Shown piece by piece: positions 1 to 8,401 of a stretch of 64,000 bases of DNA; the stretch's first letter is position 1; every line of letters starts with the position of its first letter. Where the stretch lies: assembly GCA_964402065.1 (NCBI GenBank), contig CAYOAN010000001.1:1-64000 (forward strand), written 5' to 3'. The position numbers and the translations under genes are program-made. The DNA comes from CAIWMF01 sp964402065. GTDB lineage: Bacteria; Verrucomicrobiota; Verrucomicrobiia; Chthoniobacterales; UBA6821. Under the pieces are notes generated by a model. It was given only the letters and a program-made list of their open reading frames with translations. It searched no databases and was not told where the DNA came from.

Positions 1-529
1 ATTCCAAGGAAATTTCACCTAATTTAAACATGATTCTGCGTGCAGGATCTTTTTTTTGCTCTTCTGCCGAAAAGCTTGTTTCTCCTTTTGCTCGATCTTC
101 ATCACTCGATGAACTTTCTCGGGCAGTACTGATAATAGAATGGGCTACTTTCTCCAACTCAACAGGCGTAATAGATCGGCCTTGAAAAATTCCTTCCCGC
201 TCCTGAGAGAAGGCTTCTGCTTCGGTTGATCCAGGGAAAAATGAGGACAAATAACTCAACGAGCGTGTGATCTGATCCATGAGAGAAAGCCTAGATCTTA
301 CACTATCCTCCTGACAAGTAGGATGTAGCTCTAGTGATGACTCTTCAAACTCCTCTTCCGAAAAATCCCTCCACCCCTGCTCCTCTGCAACCTGTTCTGA
401 GCGTCGGTTCCTTTCGGTCTGACTTTCTCTCTTGTCTCCCATCAGTGATTTTCCCTCAAACATAGGAGGCATCCCCTGCATCTTGCAGAGCAGAAAAAAA
501 GAGAACCCTAGAAAAATATATTTCTTCAT
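1..529 (-). CDS. Secreted orphan protein, C-terminus cut off by window edge
   Basis: An open frame starts at the ATG whose complement lies at 527-529 and runs without a stop to base 1 (176 codons visible). The first residues, MKKYIFLGFSFFLLCKMQG, look like a signal peptide: two lysines and a hydrophobic core, with a cysteine at residue 16 that is not in a good lipobox. The rest is hydrophilic, rich in Glu, Ser and Arg, with acidic clusters around residues 55-65 and a serine run (ARESSSSDED) near residue 145. I recognise no domain. The gene reads away from bamA. Codon use looks coding throughout. Function unknown; it may be an exported or surface protein. Confidence 0.6.
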   Translation of the reverse strand, partial: MKKYIFLGFSFFLLCKMQGMPPMFEGKSLMGDKRESQTERNRRSEQVAEEQGWRDFSEEEFEESSLELHPTCQEDSVRSRLSLMDQITRSLSYLSSFFPGSTEAEAFSQEREGIFQGRSITPVELEKVAHSIISTARESSSSDEDRAKGETSFSAEEQKKDPARRIMFKLGEISLE

Positions 530-646
530 CTCCCCTAATCTAAATTATCTTGCTTCATAGCGCTAATCCTTTCTCTGCTAATGAGAAGATGGGGTACAGG
601 TTCAGAACATAGGTAACACTTTTTTCTTAAAGAGCGATGTTGGATT

Positions 647-760
647 ATGATGCCCCCACGAGGAGATCAAAAAGATGTTGGAGCAACAGCAAGTTACAAA
701 GGAGCTGCTTCGCTTGAAGAAAAGGGGCCAGAGTCACCAGTCATCGTCTCAAGGCCGTAG
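647..760 (+). CDS. Possible 37-residue ORF or gene fragment
   Basis: A short frame starts at tandem ATGs (647 and 650) and ends with TAG at 758-760. Its composition (MMPPRGDQKDVGATASYKG, then Glu/Pro/Ser) resembles the N-termini of the larger orphan proteins in this window more than random sequence. No ribosome binding site is clear. It could be a small protein, or the surviving 5' end of a decayed gene whose downstream part (760-940) is full of stops in all plus frames. Low certainty. Confidence 0.2.
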   Translation: MMPPRGDQKDVGATASYKGAASLEEKGPESPVIVSRP

Positions 761-856
761 AGCGATATCTTGTGCATTTTTCTCCAGCTATCTTTTTAAC
801 GGTACAAGGATTTTGAAAATTACAAACAGTTTTCACTAATGGGCTATAGCAAGTCG

Positions 857-878
857 GAAGAACTTTTAAAAGTTCTTC
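857..878. promoter_or_regulatory. Perfect 22-bp palindrome upstream of bamA
   Basis: The half-site GAAGAACTTTT is followed directly by its exact reverse complement with no loop, ending 71 bases before the bamA start. A gapless palindrome of this length is more like a dimeric repressor site than a terminator. No regulator is visible nearby. Confidence 0.35.
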
Positions 879-895
879 AAAAATTTGATTCCCGC

Positions 896-924
896 TTGAC
901 CCAATAAAGGTTCCCACGTTCAAT
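896..924 (+). promoter_or_regulatory. Candidate sigma-70-type promoter for bamA
   Basis: TTGACC at 896-901 and TTCAAT at 919-924 are separated by 17 bases, matching five and four of six consensus positions. The bamA ATG is 25 bases downstream. Judged by eye only. Confidence 0.3.
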
Positions 925-949
925 AGCAGGCTGTTTCTTCACCTGTTTC

Positions 950-3301
950 ATGGCTTCTTTTTTTTCAAAAACTTTCTTCAGAAAATCTTTTGCTGTTATC
1001 TGTTACAGCGTCTTGCTCCTTAGTTTGCGAGCGCAGATGGATGTTCCACCCTCTGCAATGCCGCTGATTAAAGAAATCAATGTCCAATTTGTTGGACCTT
1101 CGACATTAAGTCAGGAGCGTGTATTGGAGAGTATCGCGACGAAAGTGGGGCAACCCTTCAATGATCGTATGGTCGATGAAGACGTGAAAGTGCTCTATGC
1201 AACTGGCCAGGTTTCTAATGCACGCATTTTTGCAGAGCCAGTTACAGGAGGGCTGAAGGTAACAGTCTTGCTAGAAGGGCGTCCTAAAATTGAGCAAGTG
1301 CTCATTGAAGGTTCTGAAGCAGTGCCGATGAACAAAATTAGAAAAGAATTAGCAACAAAGCCAGGCGATGCCTATAGCGAAGAGAGGATTGCTGATGACC
1401 GTCAAAAAATCATCAAACTTTACGAAGATAAAAATTACACCAAGGTGAAAGTTGACACTTCCGTCTCAGAACTTTCCGGAAGCAAGCGCATGAAAGTGAT
1501 TTTTCGCATCCAGGAAGGACCTAAACTCGTAATCCGGAACATTAGCTTTATTGGAAACCTTTCGATCCAACCAAAAGATCTGACGAAGGTCATGAAAACA
1601 AAGACGGCAAATTTGCTTTCATTTTTGACCAAGGATGGGCGCTTGGTTCCAGCGGAAATGGAAGAGGATGAGGAAGCCATTCGTACACTCTATCAAAATC
1701 GAGGCTTTGCCGACGCTAAGGTTACTGACGTTCGTACAGAATCTGATGGAGATAAAGGAATCAATTTGATTATTACGATCGTTGAAGGACCTCAGTATCG
1801 CCTTCATCGGTTGAATATTGAAGGTGCTAATGTTGTTCCTACATCAATTCTGGAACAAGAAATGAAAATGAAATCGGGATCGCTTTATACACCTGATGGA
1901 ATGGGAGCTGATGTAAAAAAGATACGCGACATTTATGGGGCCAAAGGGTATGTCGATATGGCAGTGCAACCCCAAGTTACGCCAGTAAGTGATGGCCAAA
2001 TTGATTTGACTTATCACATTGATGAAGGAGTTCAATCCTACATCAATTTAATTTCCGTACAGGGGAATACTCGTACTAAAGATAAAGTGATTCGTCGTGA
2101 AATGGCTGTAACTCCAGGAGCGCTCTATGATTCGACATTAGTCGATCTGAGTAAAACACGGTTGATGAATCTTAATTATTTTTCAAAAGTTGATATGGTG
2201 CCAGAAGATACCTTGATTGCAGGCCGGAAGGACATCAAAGTCATCGTAGAGGAAAAGAAAACAGGATCATTAAATTTTGGCGCAGGATATAGCAGCATTG
2301 ACAGTTTGATTGGATTCGCTGAGATGCAACAATCCAATTTTGATCTTTTTAACTGGCCTGACTTTACGGGTGGGGGGCAACGATTCCGAACACGTGTCCA
2401 GTATGGTATTCAACGTAAAGACTTCACGGCTTCGTTGACAGAACCATGGTTCATGGGGTACCAACTTTCGCTGGGTGGTGAATTTTTCTACCATGAAGCA
2501 AATTATTTGAGCCCTGTTTATGAGCAATCTAACTTAGGAGCAGCTCTTCAGCTGCGCAAAGCAATCACACCACTCTTAGCAGCTAATCTCGAATATCGCC
2601 CTGAGCAGATCAAAATTTTTGATGTTCAAACGACATCAGTTCCTTCAAACAGCCCTATCCAAACCGATGCAAATAATAGCCCTTATTTCAAAAGTGCGAT
2701 CATGGCTGGTTTGAACTACGATACAAGAGACAGTCTCTTCCTGACACGCAAGGGAGAGCAAGTAAACCTTACCTTTTTTGGTGCAGGTGGAGGCTTAGGC
2801 GGGAATGTTCAAGACTACGGATTAAGACTTGATGGACAAAAGTTTTTCTCACTGCCGTGGGACTGTATCCTGCAATTTAAAGGATCCATTGCGGCTGTAA
2901 ACTCCTGGGGTAGCGGTTCCAAGGGTGTTGGGACACCTCCCGTTTTTGATGAGCTCTATTTGGGTGGAGCTAATGACATGCGCGGATTTTTCTATCGCCG
3001 CGTTAGCCCCGTTGATGGAAATAATAATTACATTGGTGGTAATTCGCTTGGTTATGGAACAATGGAAGGAACTTTTCCTATTTTTCCTCGTGTGCGTGGT
3101 GCACTCTTTACCGATTGGGGTTTTGTAAACCCTGATGCTTACGATTATTCTTGGGATAATCTCTGTGGCGATATTGGTATTGGCTTGCGGCTTGAGTTGC
3201 CCATTGGGCCTGTCCGCATCGACTGGGGTTATCCAGTCATGTATCAAAATTATAACAAGTCGAATGGGCAGTTTAACTTCACTGTCGGCTATCAATTCTA
3301 A
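950..3301 (+). CDS. bamA: Outer-membrane protein assembly factor BamA
   Basis: BamA inserts beta-barrel proteins into the outer membrane. The 783-residue length is normal for the family. After a signal peptide (about residues 1-29, ending near LRAQ) come five POTRA-like repeats to about residue 435, each with the typical GxxY(S/T)xxxxxxDxxxIxxxYxxxGY pattern, then a C-terminal 16-strand barrel domain. The loop-6 motif appears as MRGF near residue 676 (usually VRGF/Y), and the protein ends FTVGYQF, a proper terminal beta-signal with final Phe. The ompH/skp and lpxD homologues follow, the usual order bamA-skp-lpxD, but repeats and a small gene have come between. The stop codon TAA lies on the border of a repeat element (see 3301-3608). 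No Shine-Dalgarno sequence is visible. Confidence 0.95.
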   Translation: MASFFSKTFFRKSFAVICYSVLLLSLRAQMDVPPSAMPLIKEINVQFVGPSTLSQERVLESIATKVGQPFNDRMVDEDVKVLYATGQVSNARIFAEPVTGGLKVTVLLEGRPKIEQVLIEGSEAVPMNKIRKELATKPGDAYSEERIADDRQKIIKLYEDKNYTKVKVDTSVSELSGSKRMKVIFRIQEGPKLVIRNISFIGNLSIQPKDLTKVMKTKTANLLSFLTKDGRLVPAEMEEDEEAIRTLYQNRGFADAKVTDVRTESDGDKGINLIITIVEGPQYRLHRLNIEGANVVPTSILEQEMKMKSGSLYTPDGMGADVKKIRDIYGAKGYVDMAVQPQVTPVSDGQIDLTYHIDEGVQSYINLISVQGNTRTKDKVIRREMAVTPGALYDSTLVDLSKTRLMNLNYFSKVDMVPEDTLIAGRKDIKVIVEEKKTGSLNFGAGYSSIDSLIGFAEMQQSNFDLFNWPDFTGGGQRFRTRVQYGIQRKDFTASLTEPWFMGYQLSLGGEFFYHEANYLSPVYEQSNLGAALQLRKAITPLLAANLEYRPEQIKIFDVQTTSVPSNSPIQTDANNSPYFKSAIMAGLNYDTRDSLFLTRKGEQVNLTFFGAGGGLGGNVQDYGLRLDGQKFFSLPWDCILQFKGSIAAVNSWGSGSKGVGTPPVFDELYLGGANDMRGFFYRRVSPVDGNNNYIGGNSLGYGTMEGTFPIFPRVRGALFTDWGFVNPDAYDYSWDNLCGDIGIGLRLELPIGPVRIDWGYPVMYQNYNKSNGQFNFTVGYQF

Positions 3302-3608
3302 AACTGCCTTATTAATTCTACTGAGGCTGTGAATAGCTGCGTTGCTTCGGTGCTCGCCGCATCACGTATTTGATATACGCTCAGCGTCTGCGCTCCGAGG
3401 CGCCTTGCTCTTCACTAGCCACAGCGAATTACTCAGGCAGTTTTCTATTTTGAGACTCTACTGAGGCTGTGAATAGCTGCGTTGCTTCGGTGCTCGCCGC
3501 ATCACGTATTTGATATACGCTCAGCGTCTGCGCTCCTCGTTTCTGGCACTACATCGGCTATAATATTTTTTAACACGCTCTAGCCACAGCGAATTACTCA
3601 GGCAGTTT
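3301..3608. repeat. Family C repeat, two tandem copies (composite MITE-like element)
   Basis: Copy 1 (3301-3443) has terminal inverted repeats: AAACTGCCT, then TAATTC and CTGAGGC on the left, and the complement of AAACTGCCT, TAATTC and CTGTGGC on the right. Copy 2 (about 3457-3608) repeats bases 3317-3396 identically at 3457-3536, then switches to the right end of a family A element (GGCACT...GCTATAATATTTTTT...GCTCTA) before returning to the family C right end. The whole block is flanked by TA (3299-3300 and 3609-3610), and the left TA is part of the bamA stop codon. No transposase is encoded. Confidence 0.75.
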
Positions 3609-3735
3609 TATTTCTGGATTGGAAGAAGTCCCTGGTGCTTTCGGTGTTTTATTTTGCTTTCGCAATGGTGTGATAATGCGGCAAAAGCCAAATAAAAAAA
3701 TTTGCGAAAGCAAAAAGCATGAATACATTTTTCTT

Positions 3736-4176
3736 ATGGAAAAAATATTTTCTCTTCTTATTGCTTTCTTAATGGCTTCGAGTGTGTTGGCTCAGGAAAG
3801 TTCCTCTGGGGGGCCAGGCATGGTAGTTTCTGGTACTTTTGCTAGGGGACTAACCGCTGCAGATAACGGCAAGACCATTACCCTTCACGTGGGAGATCAC
3901 GTTTTTGTTAATCTTCCTAATGAGCATTATTTTGTCTCTGGAAATCAGCAACACGGTCTCGAATCTGTTGTTGAGGCTAGTATTGTTACGCCCTGGGATT
4001 CAAGTGTGTTAGCAGCAGAGGAACCTGGTGACCCAAGGAATTTTGTTGCGATTGCGCGAGGCCAAGCCACGTTGTCTTACAAGCGTACAACAAGCTATGT
4101 TGGGTATGGAGGTGTTCCTATTCCGATGTGTATTGTAGTGGAACCAGTCTCCTTTAACATTGTTGTTATCGAATAA
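3736..4176 (+). CDS. Small secreted protein, possibly chagasin-like
   Basis: I chose the ATG at 3736 because it begins a clear signal peptide (MEKIFSLLIAFLMASSVLAQ, cleavage after LAQ) and because the upstream extension to 3619 runs into repeat-derived sequence. The mature part is about 126 residues and probably all beta: a segment GKTITLHVGDHVFVNLPNE is followed by VAIARGQATLSYKR and a C-terminal strand FNIVVIE. The order 'GD-x-F/V-x-L-P ... G-x-A-x-L-x-Y' recalls the immunoglobulin-like chagasin/ICP cysteine-protease inhibitors, but the hallmark NPTTGY loop is not obvious, so this is only a suggestion. It sits between bamA and the ompH homologue, an unusual place, directly after the family C repeats. 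Confidence 0.6.
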   Translation: MEKIFSLLIAFLMASSVLAQESSSGGPGMVVSGTFARGLTAADNGKTITLHVGDHVFVNLPNEHYFVSGNQQHGLESVVEASIVTPWDSSVLAAEEPGDPRNFVAIARGQATLSYKRTTSYVGYGGVPIPMCIVVEPVSFNIVVIE

Positions 4177-4234
4177 GGGCCATTGACAACTTTTAGAGAG
4201 CAAGGCACTCTCTTTAAAACAAAATTAAAAACTT

Positions 4235-4819
4235 ATGACTTTGAAAAATCTGAATAAATTTTTTGCGACTGTTGCTTTGCTCCTTTGTGGAACGATATCG
4301 CTCCATGCTGAAATGAAAATAGGGACAGTCGATATGAATCGTGTTTTCACTGAGTATAATAAGACTAAAGAGGTTAAGGCTAAGTATACCGCTTCCGGCG
4401 ATGCTATTGAAAAAGAACTGACAGAACGGAGTGATGAGCTCAAAAAGAAAATGGAAGAGATTAATCAATTAACTACTGCAATTGAAAAATCAGACCTTCC
4501 TAAAAAAGATTTAGAAGCTAAGAAAAAAGAGTGTGAAGAGAAAATTGAGAAAGCCAGAACTCTTGATCGTGAGCTTGTAGAATATCGCTCTGCCAAGCAA
4601 AAGAAGCTTCAAGATGAGTTCTTGGGGATGCGCCAAGGAATCATTGATGACATTATGAAAGTTATCAATGATCAAACTAAAGTACGAGGATTTGATATTG
4701 TTTTAGACAAATCAGGCTTGAGTGCAGGTGCAGTACCTGTCGTTCTCATTGCACGCCCTGACTTAGACATTAGCAACGAAGTATTAGCAGTCTTAAATAA
4801 AAAGACAGCCTCTAAGTAA
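4235..4819 (+). CDS. skp: Periplasmic chaperone OmpH/Skp family
   Basis: Skp binds unfolded outer-membrane proteins in the periplasm and hands them to BamA. The 194-residue product starts with a signal peptide (about residues 1-25, ending LHAE), then the family-typical strand KIGTVDMNRVF, a long charged coiled coil (residues about 45-135, dense in Lys and Glu), and a C-terminal segment with GFDIVLDKSG and a final beta strand (VPVVLIARPDLDIS). This architecture and the position close to bamA and lpxD support the call. The leader before ATG is A-rich without a Shine-Dalgarno site. Confidence 0.88.
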   Translation: MTLKNLNKFFATVALLLCGTISLHAEMKIGTVDMNRVFTEYNKTKEVKAKYTASGDAIEKELTERSDELKKKMEEINQLTTAIEKSDLPKKDLEAKKKECEEKIEKARTLDRELVEYRSAKQKKLQDEFLGMRQGIIDDIMKVINDQTKVRGFDIVLDKSGLSAGAVPVVLIARPDLDISNEVLAVLNKKTASK

Positions 4820-4879
4820 CCCCTCAAACGATAGAAGCAGAGCAAGTGCTACTAGTTTGATTTTGCGGCACTAGCCTTA

Positions 4880-5145
4880 ACTAAAGTTGTAGCCTCTTAT
4901 TGCGTCGTTGATTCGGTGCGTGTGTTGCCTCCACCTTTTTAGGGTCTCCTGGTAGGCCGTGCTGAAGCTTCTTGTCCGGTGTGTCGGCTCTCAGGATGGA
5001 CTGCTGGTCGGTAATGGAACTCGCTCGCTTCGCCGTTCTGCCCGTTCTTGCGAGCTGCCTAACACCAGTCCGTCCAGCTGCTTCCAGGACGGCTGTATGC
5101 TCGTTCCTGGCATTGTATTGGCTATAACTTTTTTAAAAACGCTCT
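4880..5145. repeat. Family A-like repeat with structured GC-rich core
   Basis: The right end (TCGTTCCTGGCA...TTGGCTATAAC...TTTTTTAAAAACGCTCTA, 5100-5146) matches the right end of family A elsewhere, and GTAGCCTCTTATTGCGTCG near 4890 resembles its left part. Between them lie about 180 bases that are clearly richer in GC than the surroundings. They contain an imperfect inverted repeat: GGATGGACTGCTGGT near 4993-5007 against ACACCAGTCCGTCC near 5060-5075. The left boundary is uncertain. An open frame here (4959-5147) has implausible composition and I do not call it a gene. Confidence 0.5.
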
Positions 5146-5391
5146 AGCTGGCGCTAGATTGAAGCGCCCATCAGCATGACTTTTGTTAACCTTGCTCAAC
5201 AGTATGAAAATAGGACAATGTTGTTTTTTAAGAAATCATGCTGTGGCCTCTAGACCATTCAATCGAATATTTCATAGTAACTCTATTATGGGTTGCAGAA
5301 AGTGCATGCCTGCTCCGTCTCAGGTTTCGATGAGGGCGGTATGACGCTTATAGCCGCGGCATTAAAATGCTTCGCTTTGTGTTCATGAATC

Positions 5392-5420
5392 TTGCTAGGT
5401 GCCTCACTCCGATCTAATAT
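5392..5420 (+). promoter_or_regulatory. Candidate promoter for lpxD
   Basis: TTGCTA (5392-5397) and TAATAT (5415-5420) are spaced by 17 bases, and the lpxD ATG lies 30 bases further on. This would give lpxD its own transcription start after the repeat-filled gap. Visual match only. Confidence 0.3.
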
Positions 5421-5449
5421 AAGATATTTTGGTTCACTAACCCTCTTCT

Positions 5450-6469
5450 ATGACTCTTCAAGAAATTCTTCACCTTACTGACGGCATTACTTCTTCAAAA
5501 AATCTCGAACTAGAAATTACTGGATTTGCTTCTTTGCGAGATGCGCAAGTCGGAGAACTTAGTTTTTTTTATTCTCCGCGTTATTTACAAGAGTTGAGAA
5601 AAACTAAAGCTACAGCTATTTTGGTTCCTCTTTCTTTTGAGGAAGAGCATGACGCCATTTTAATCAAGGTGAAAGACCCTTCCGTAGCTTTTGACGCTAT
5701 TATTGCAGCGCTTGCGAAGCATGAAGAATATCGACCTAAGCCGGAAGTGCATTCTACGGCTTTGATTGGGGCGAATGTACAGATGGGACGTGATGTTTCC
5801 ATTGCTCCTTATGCAGTGATTGAAGAGGGAGTGGTCATTGGTGATCACACAGTGATTGGAGCACATGCATTTATTGGAGCACATACGAAAATAGGGAAAA
5901 ATTGCTTGCTACATGCTCATGTGAGCATTCGAGAAAGGTGCTTGTTGGGTGACCGTGTTATCTTGCATCCTGGTGTCGTCGTTGGGTCATGTGGTTTTGG
6001 CTATGATTCTAAAACGGGAACACATCAAAAAATTCCTCAAATTGGAATTGTGCAAATTGATGACGATGTTGAAATCGGCGCTAACACAACTATTGATCGC
6101 GCTCGTTTTGGCAAAACACATATTGGGCACGGAACTAAAATTGATAATCTTGTTCAAATTGCTCACAACGTCATCATCGGTCCTCACAATATTATTTGCT
6201 CTCAAGTTGGTATTGCTGGAAGCACGCGCACTGGTTCTTATGTGGTCTTAGCAGGGCAAGTGGGGCTTAGCGGACATATTGAAATTGGAGACAGGGCTAC
6301 TCTTGGAGCACAAGCTGGAGTGAGCAAAAATGTTGAGCCTGGTGACGTTGTCATTGGCGCTCCTGCTAAGCCGATAAAAGTTTGGAAGCAAAATAATTTT
6401 TATATTCATCAGCTTGGAAAGCTTTTTGAACGTGTTAAGGTTTTAGAAAGCAAAACCAATGAAAAGTGA
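5450..6469 (+). CDS. lpxD: UDP-3-O-acylglucosamine N-acyltransferase
   Basis: LpxD adds the second, N-linked acyl chain to UDP-3-O-acyl-glucosamine in lipid A synthesis. The 339 residues show the N-terminal uridine-binding domain (about 1-100; DAQVGELSFFYSPRY is typical), then a left-handed beta-helix of hexapeptide repeats ([LIV]Gxxxx, about 100-310), and a C-terminal helix. Family signatures are VVGSCGFGYD, TTIDRARFGKTHIG and the catalytic histidine in NLVQIAHNV. The length is standard. It shows, with lptD at 35256, that the organism makes lipid A. Confidence 0.95.
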   Translation: MTLQEILHLTDGITSSKNLELEITGFASLRDAQVGELSFFYSPRYLQELRKTKATAILVPLSFEEEHDAILIKVKDPSVAFDAIIAALAKHEEYRPKPEVHSTALIGANVQMGRDVSIAPYAVIEEGVVIGDHTVIGAHAFIGAHTKIGKNCLLHAHVSIRERCLLGDRVILHPGVVVGSCGFGYDSKTGTHQKIPQIGIVQIDDDVEIGANTTIDRARFGKTHIGHGTKIDNLVQIAHNVIIGPHNIICSQVGIAGSTRTGSYVVLAGQVGLSGHIEIGDRATLGAQAGVSKNVEPGDVVIGAPAKPIKVWKQNNFYIHQLGKLFERVKVLESKTNEK

Positions 6470-6497
6470 AGGAAGCATGGTGCGAGCGTAAGTTGCT

Positions 6498-7418
6498 ATG
6501 AAAAAAATTGCTCAGTTTCTTAAAAGAAATCAGCGGCCTGCAAATCATGCTGACATGAGCTTTGGCGAGGGATGGCATAAAAGAAATTATTTAACCAAGG
6601 TTATTATTCCTTCTCTTTTCAAGCGGCGGCAGGGAGAAAAAATTCCAGCCGCTTTTCCCGAACTTAGTTCTGATCAAGTCGCTGTAACTTGGATTGGACA
6701 TGCTTCTTTTTTAATTCAAACAGACAAGAAGGCTATTCTCATTGATCCGAATTGGGCTAAATGGCTAAAAGTTGTTAAGCGTCTTCGGCATCCAGGGTTA
6801 GAACTTCATGAATTGCCAGCTATTGACTTAGTTTTAGTCACGCATGCTCACTTTGACCATCTTGATAAAAAAACGTTGCGAGCTGTGGCGGCTAATCAGC
6901 CGATTGTTGTTCCAGAGCATGTTGGAGGATTAGTTAAAGGACTTGGTTTTCAAAAAATCCAGGAACTTCAATCTTGGGAATCATTCGAATATGATGGCTT
7001 CAAAATTACCTTAACACCTTCTTTTCATTGGGGGGCTCGCATGCTTCACGATCAGCATCGTGGTTTTGGTGGCTTTCTCATAGAGCACAGCGGACGAACT
7101 ATTTTTCATTGTGGCGACAGCGCTTACTTTTCTGGATTTCAGGAAATTGGTAAAAAAGCAGACATTACGGTTGCTCTTCTGCCTATTGGCGCTTATGACA
7201 CGCCTACGGGGCGAGATGTCCATATGAATCCAGAAGAAGCGCTAAAAGCTTTTCAAGAACTTCAAGCCAAGATTCTCATCCCGATGCATTATGGAACTTT
7301 TCCGCTCAGTTATGAGCCGCTTGAAGAACCGCCTCAGCGCTTGCTTGCAGGAGCGATTGAACGTGGAGTTGTTGATCAAGTTCGGATTTTGCGCGAGGGA
7401 GAGACAGCTGTTTTTTAA
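6498..7418 (+). CDS. Metallo-beta-lactamase-fold hydrolase (UlaG/NAPE-PLD-like)
   Basis: The 306-residue protein has the signature THAHFDHLD (HxHxDH metal motif) near residues 116-124, preceded by WIGHASFLIQ and AILIDPNW. Later metal ligands are FHWGAR (His), HCGDSAYF (Asp) and PMHYGTF (His). This set is typical of the branch containing UlaG lactonases and N-acyl-phosphatidylethanolamine phospholipase D, with two zinc ions. The substrate cannot be told from sequence; a lipid or lactone is possible. No signal peptide, so cytoplasmic. It is 28 bases from lpxD and may be co-transcribed. Confidence 0.85.
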   Translation: MKKIAQFLKRNQRPANHADMSFGEGWHKRNYLTKVIIPSLFKRRQGEKIPAAFPELSSDQVAVTWIGHASFLIQTDKKAILIDPNWAKWLKVVKRLRHPGLELHELPAIDLVLVTHAHFDHLDKKTLRAVAANQPIVVPEHVGGLVKGLGFQKIQELQSWESFEYDGFKITLTPSFHWGARMLHDQHRGFGGFLIEHSGRTIFHCGDSAYFSGFQEIGKKADITVALLPIGAYDTPTGRDVHMNPEEALKAFQELQAKILIPMHYGTFPLSYEPLEEPPQRLLAGAIERGVVDQVRILREGETAVF

Positions 7419-7510
7419 AAAGCAAAATAGCTGCCAAAGGATTCAAAAAATCGCTGTTAATAAAATATCTTTTTTGTGTTCTTTGCACTCTTTTGAGGCT
7501 AGTTTTTAGC

Positions 7511-8401
7511 ATGGTTTCAAAACAAAAAACAATTGTCGGTCTTGTCCAAATGCGCTGTGTTAAGGAGCCGTCTGCTAATTTAAAAAATGCAGAACGCTGG
7601 ATTCGAAAAGCAGCCAAGCAGGGGGCTCAAGTGATCTGCTTGCCAGAATTATTTTTAAGTGAGTACTTTTGTCAAAGTGAGGACCATGCTTACTTTGGTC
7701 TTGCAGAGCCAATTCCAGGGCCAACCACTAAAAAAATGGAAGCTCTTGCTAAAGAGTTGAAGGTCGTTTTAATTGTTTCGCTTTTTGAGCGTCGCGCGCC
7801 TGGCCTTTATCACAATACGACAGCCATCATTGACGCTAATGGAAAATATCTTGGAAAATATCGGAAAATGCACATTCCCGATGATCCGGCATTTTATGAA
7901 AAGTTTTATTTTACGCCAGGAGATTTAGGGTTTCATTCTTGGCCAACCAAGGCTGGAAATCTTGGCGTTTTGATTTGCTGGGATCAGTGGTATCCTGAGG
8001 CGGCACGGCTTACAGCGCTTCAAGGTGCTGAAATGCTCTTTTATCCGACGGCTATTGGCTGGCATCCTTCCGAGAAAAAACAATTTGGCAAGCAACAGCG
8101 CGAAGCCTGGCAGTTAGCGCAGCGGGCTCATGCATTGGCCAATGGTGTTTATGTGATGGGCGTCAATCGAATTGGACATGAGGCGCCTGCGGGAGGAGAT
8201 GGACTTGAGTTCTGGGGAAGTAGCTTTATCGCAGGGCCAGATGGAACTTTGTTGGCAGAAGCTTCTACCGATCAGGAAGAAGTTTTAATTGCAAGTCTTG
8301 ATCTTTCTCTCATTGATACCCAACGTACTCATTGGCCTTTTTTTCGAGATCGCCGAATTGAGGCTTATGAAGGCCTTACAAAGCGTTATGGAACGCCTTG
8401 A
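7511..8401 (+). CDS. aguB: N-carbamoylputrescine amidohydrolase (nitrilase family)
   Basis: This carbon-nitrogen hydrolase would convert N-carbamoylputrescine to putrescine, CO2 and ammonia. The Glu-Lys-Cys triad is visible: Glu in CLPELFLSEYF, Lys in KYRKMHIPDDP, Cys in GVLICWDQWYPE. The segments FYEKFYFTPGD and AIGWHPSEK are typical of the plant and bacterial N-carbamoylputrescine amidases. I chose ATG 7511 (296 aa) over the in-frame TTG at 7493, because the protein then starts MVSKQKTIVGLVQM as in relatives. Agmatine deiminase (aguA), the usual partner, is not in the window. The last bases overlap the next gene by four (TTGA). Confidence 0.88.
   Translation: MVSKQKTIVGLVQMRCVKEPSANLKNAERWIRKAAKQGAQVICLPELFLSEYFCQSEDHAYFGLAEPIPGPTTKKMEALAKELKVVLIVSLFERRAPGLYHNTTAIIDANGKYLGKYRKMHIPDDPAFYEKFYFTPGDLGFHSWPTKAGNLGVLICWDQWYPEAARLTALQGAEMLFYPTAIGWHPSEKKQFGKQQREAWQLAQRAHALANGVYVMGVNRIGHEAPAGGDGLEFWGSSFIAGPDGTLLAEASTDQEEVLIASLDLSLIDTQRTHWPFFRDRRIEAYEGLTKRYGTP

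Larger units (their letters stand above)
530..949. other. Intergenic region upstream of bamA
   Basis: This 420-base stretch separates the divergent orphan (minus) and bamA (plus). Apart from the small ORF at 647-760 and the palindrome at 857-878, I see no convincing gene. Fragments of open frame between 760 and 940 could be remnants of a degraded gene. Confidence 0.4.
4820..5449. other. Long intergenic region with repeat remnant, before lpxD
   Basis: A 630-base stretch without a credible gene. Bases about 4880-5145 carry a family A-like repeat with an unrelated GC-rich core (separate entry). The remainder, 5146-5390, holds nothing I recognise, apart from a short CTTATAGCCGCGGCATT stretch near 5347 that resembles the inner edge of family A. 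A candidate promoter lies at 5392-5420. Confidence 0.5.

Noticed and set aside
741..923. Minus-strand 60-codon frame upstream of bamA
   Set aside because: No homology that I recognise, no start signal, and it spans the palindrome and the predicted promoter.
2849..3295. Minus-strand 148-codon frame within bamA
   Set aside because: Shadow of the BamA barrel domain; composition is typical for an antisense frame.
4959..5147. 62-codon frame in the GC-rich repeat core
   Set aside because: Cys/Arg/Leu-rich composition and position in a repeat; more likely structure or repeat than protein.
5347..5370. Further family A copy before lpxD
   Set aside because: Only about 15 bases resemble the inner edge (TTATAGCCGCGGCATT); too short to call.
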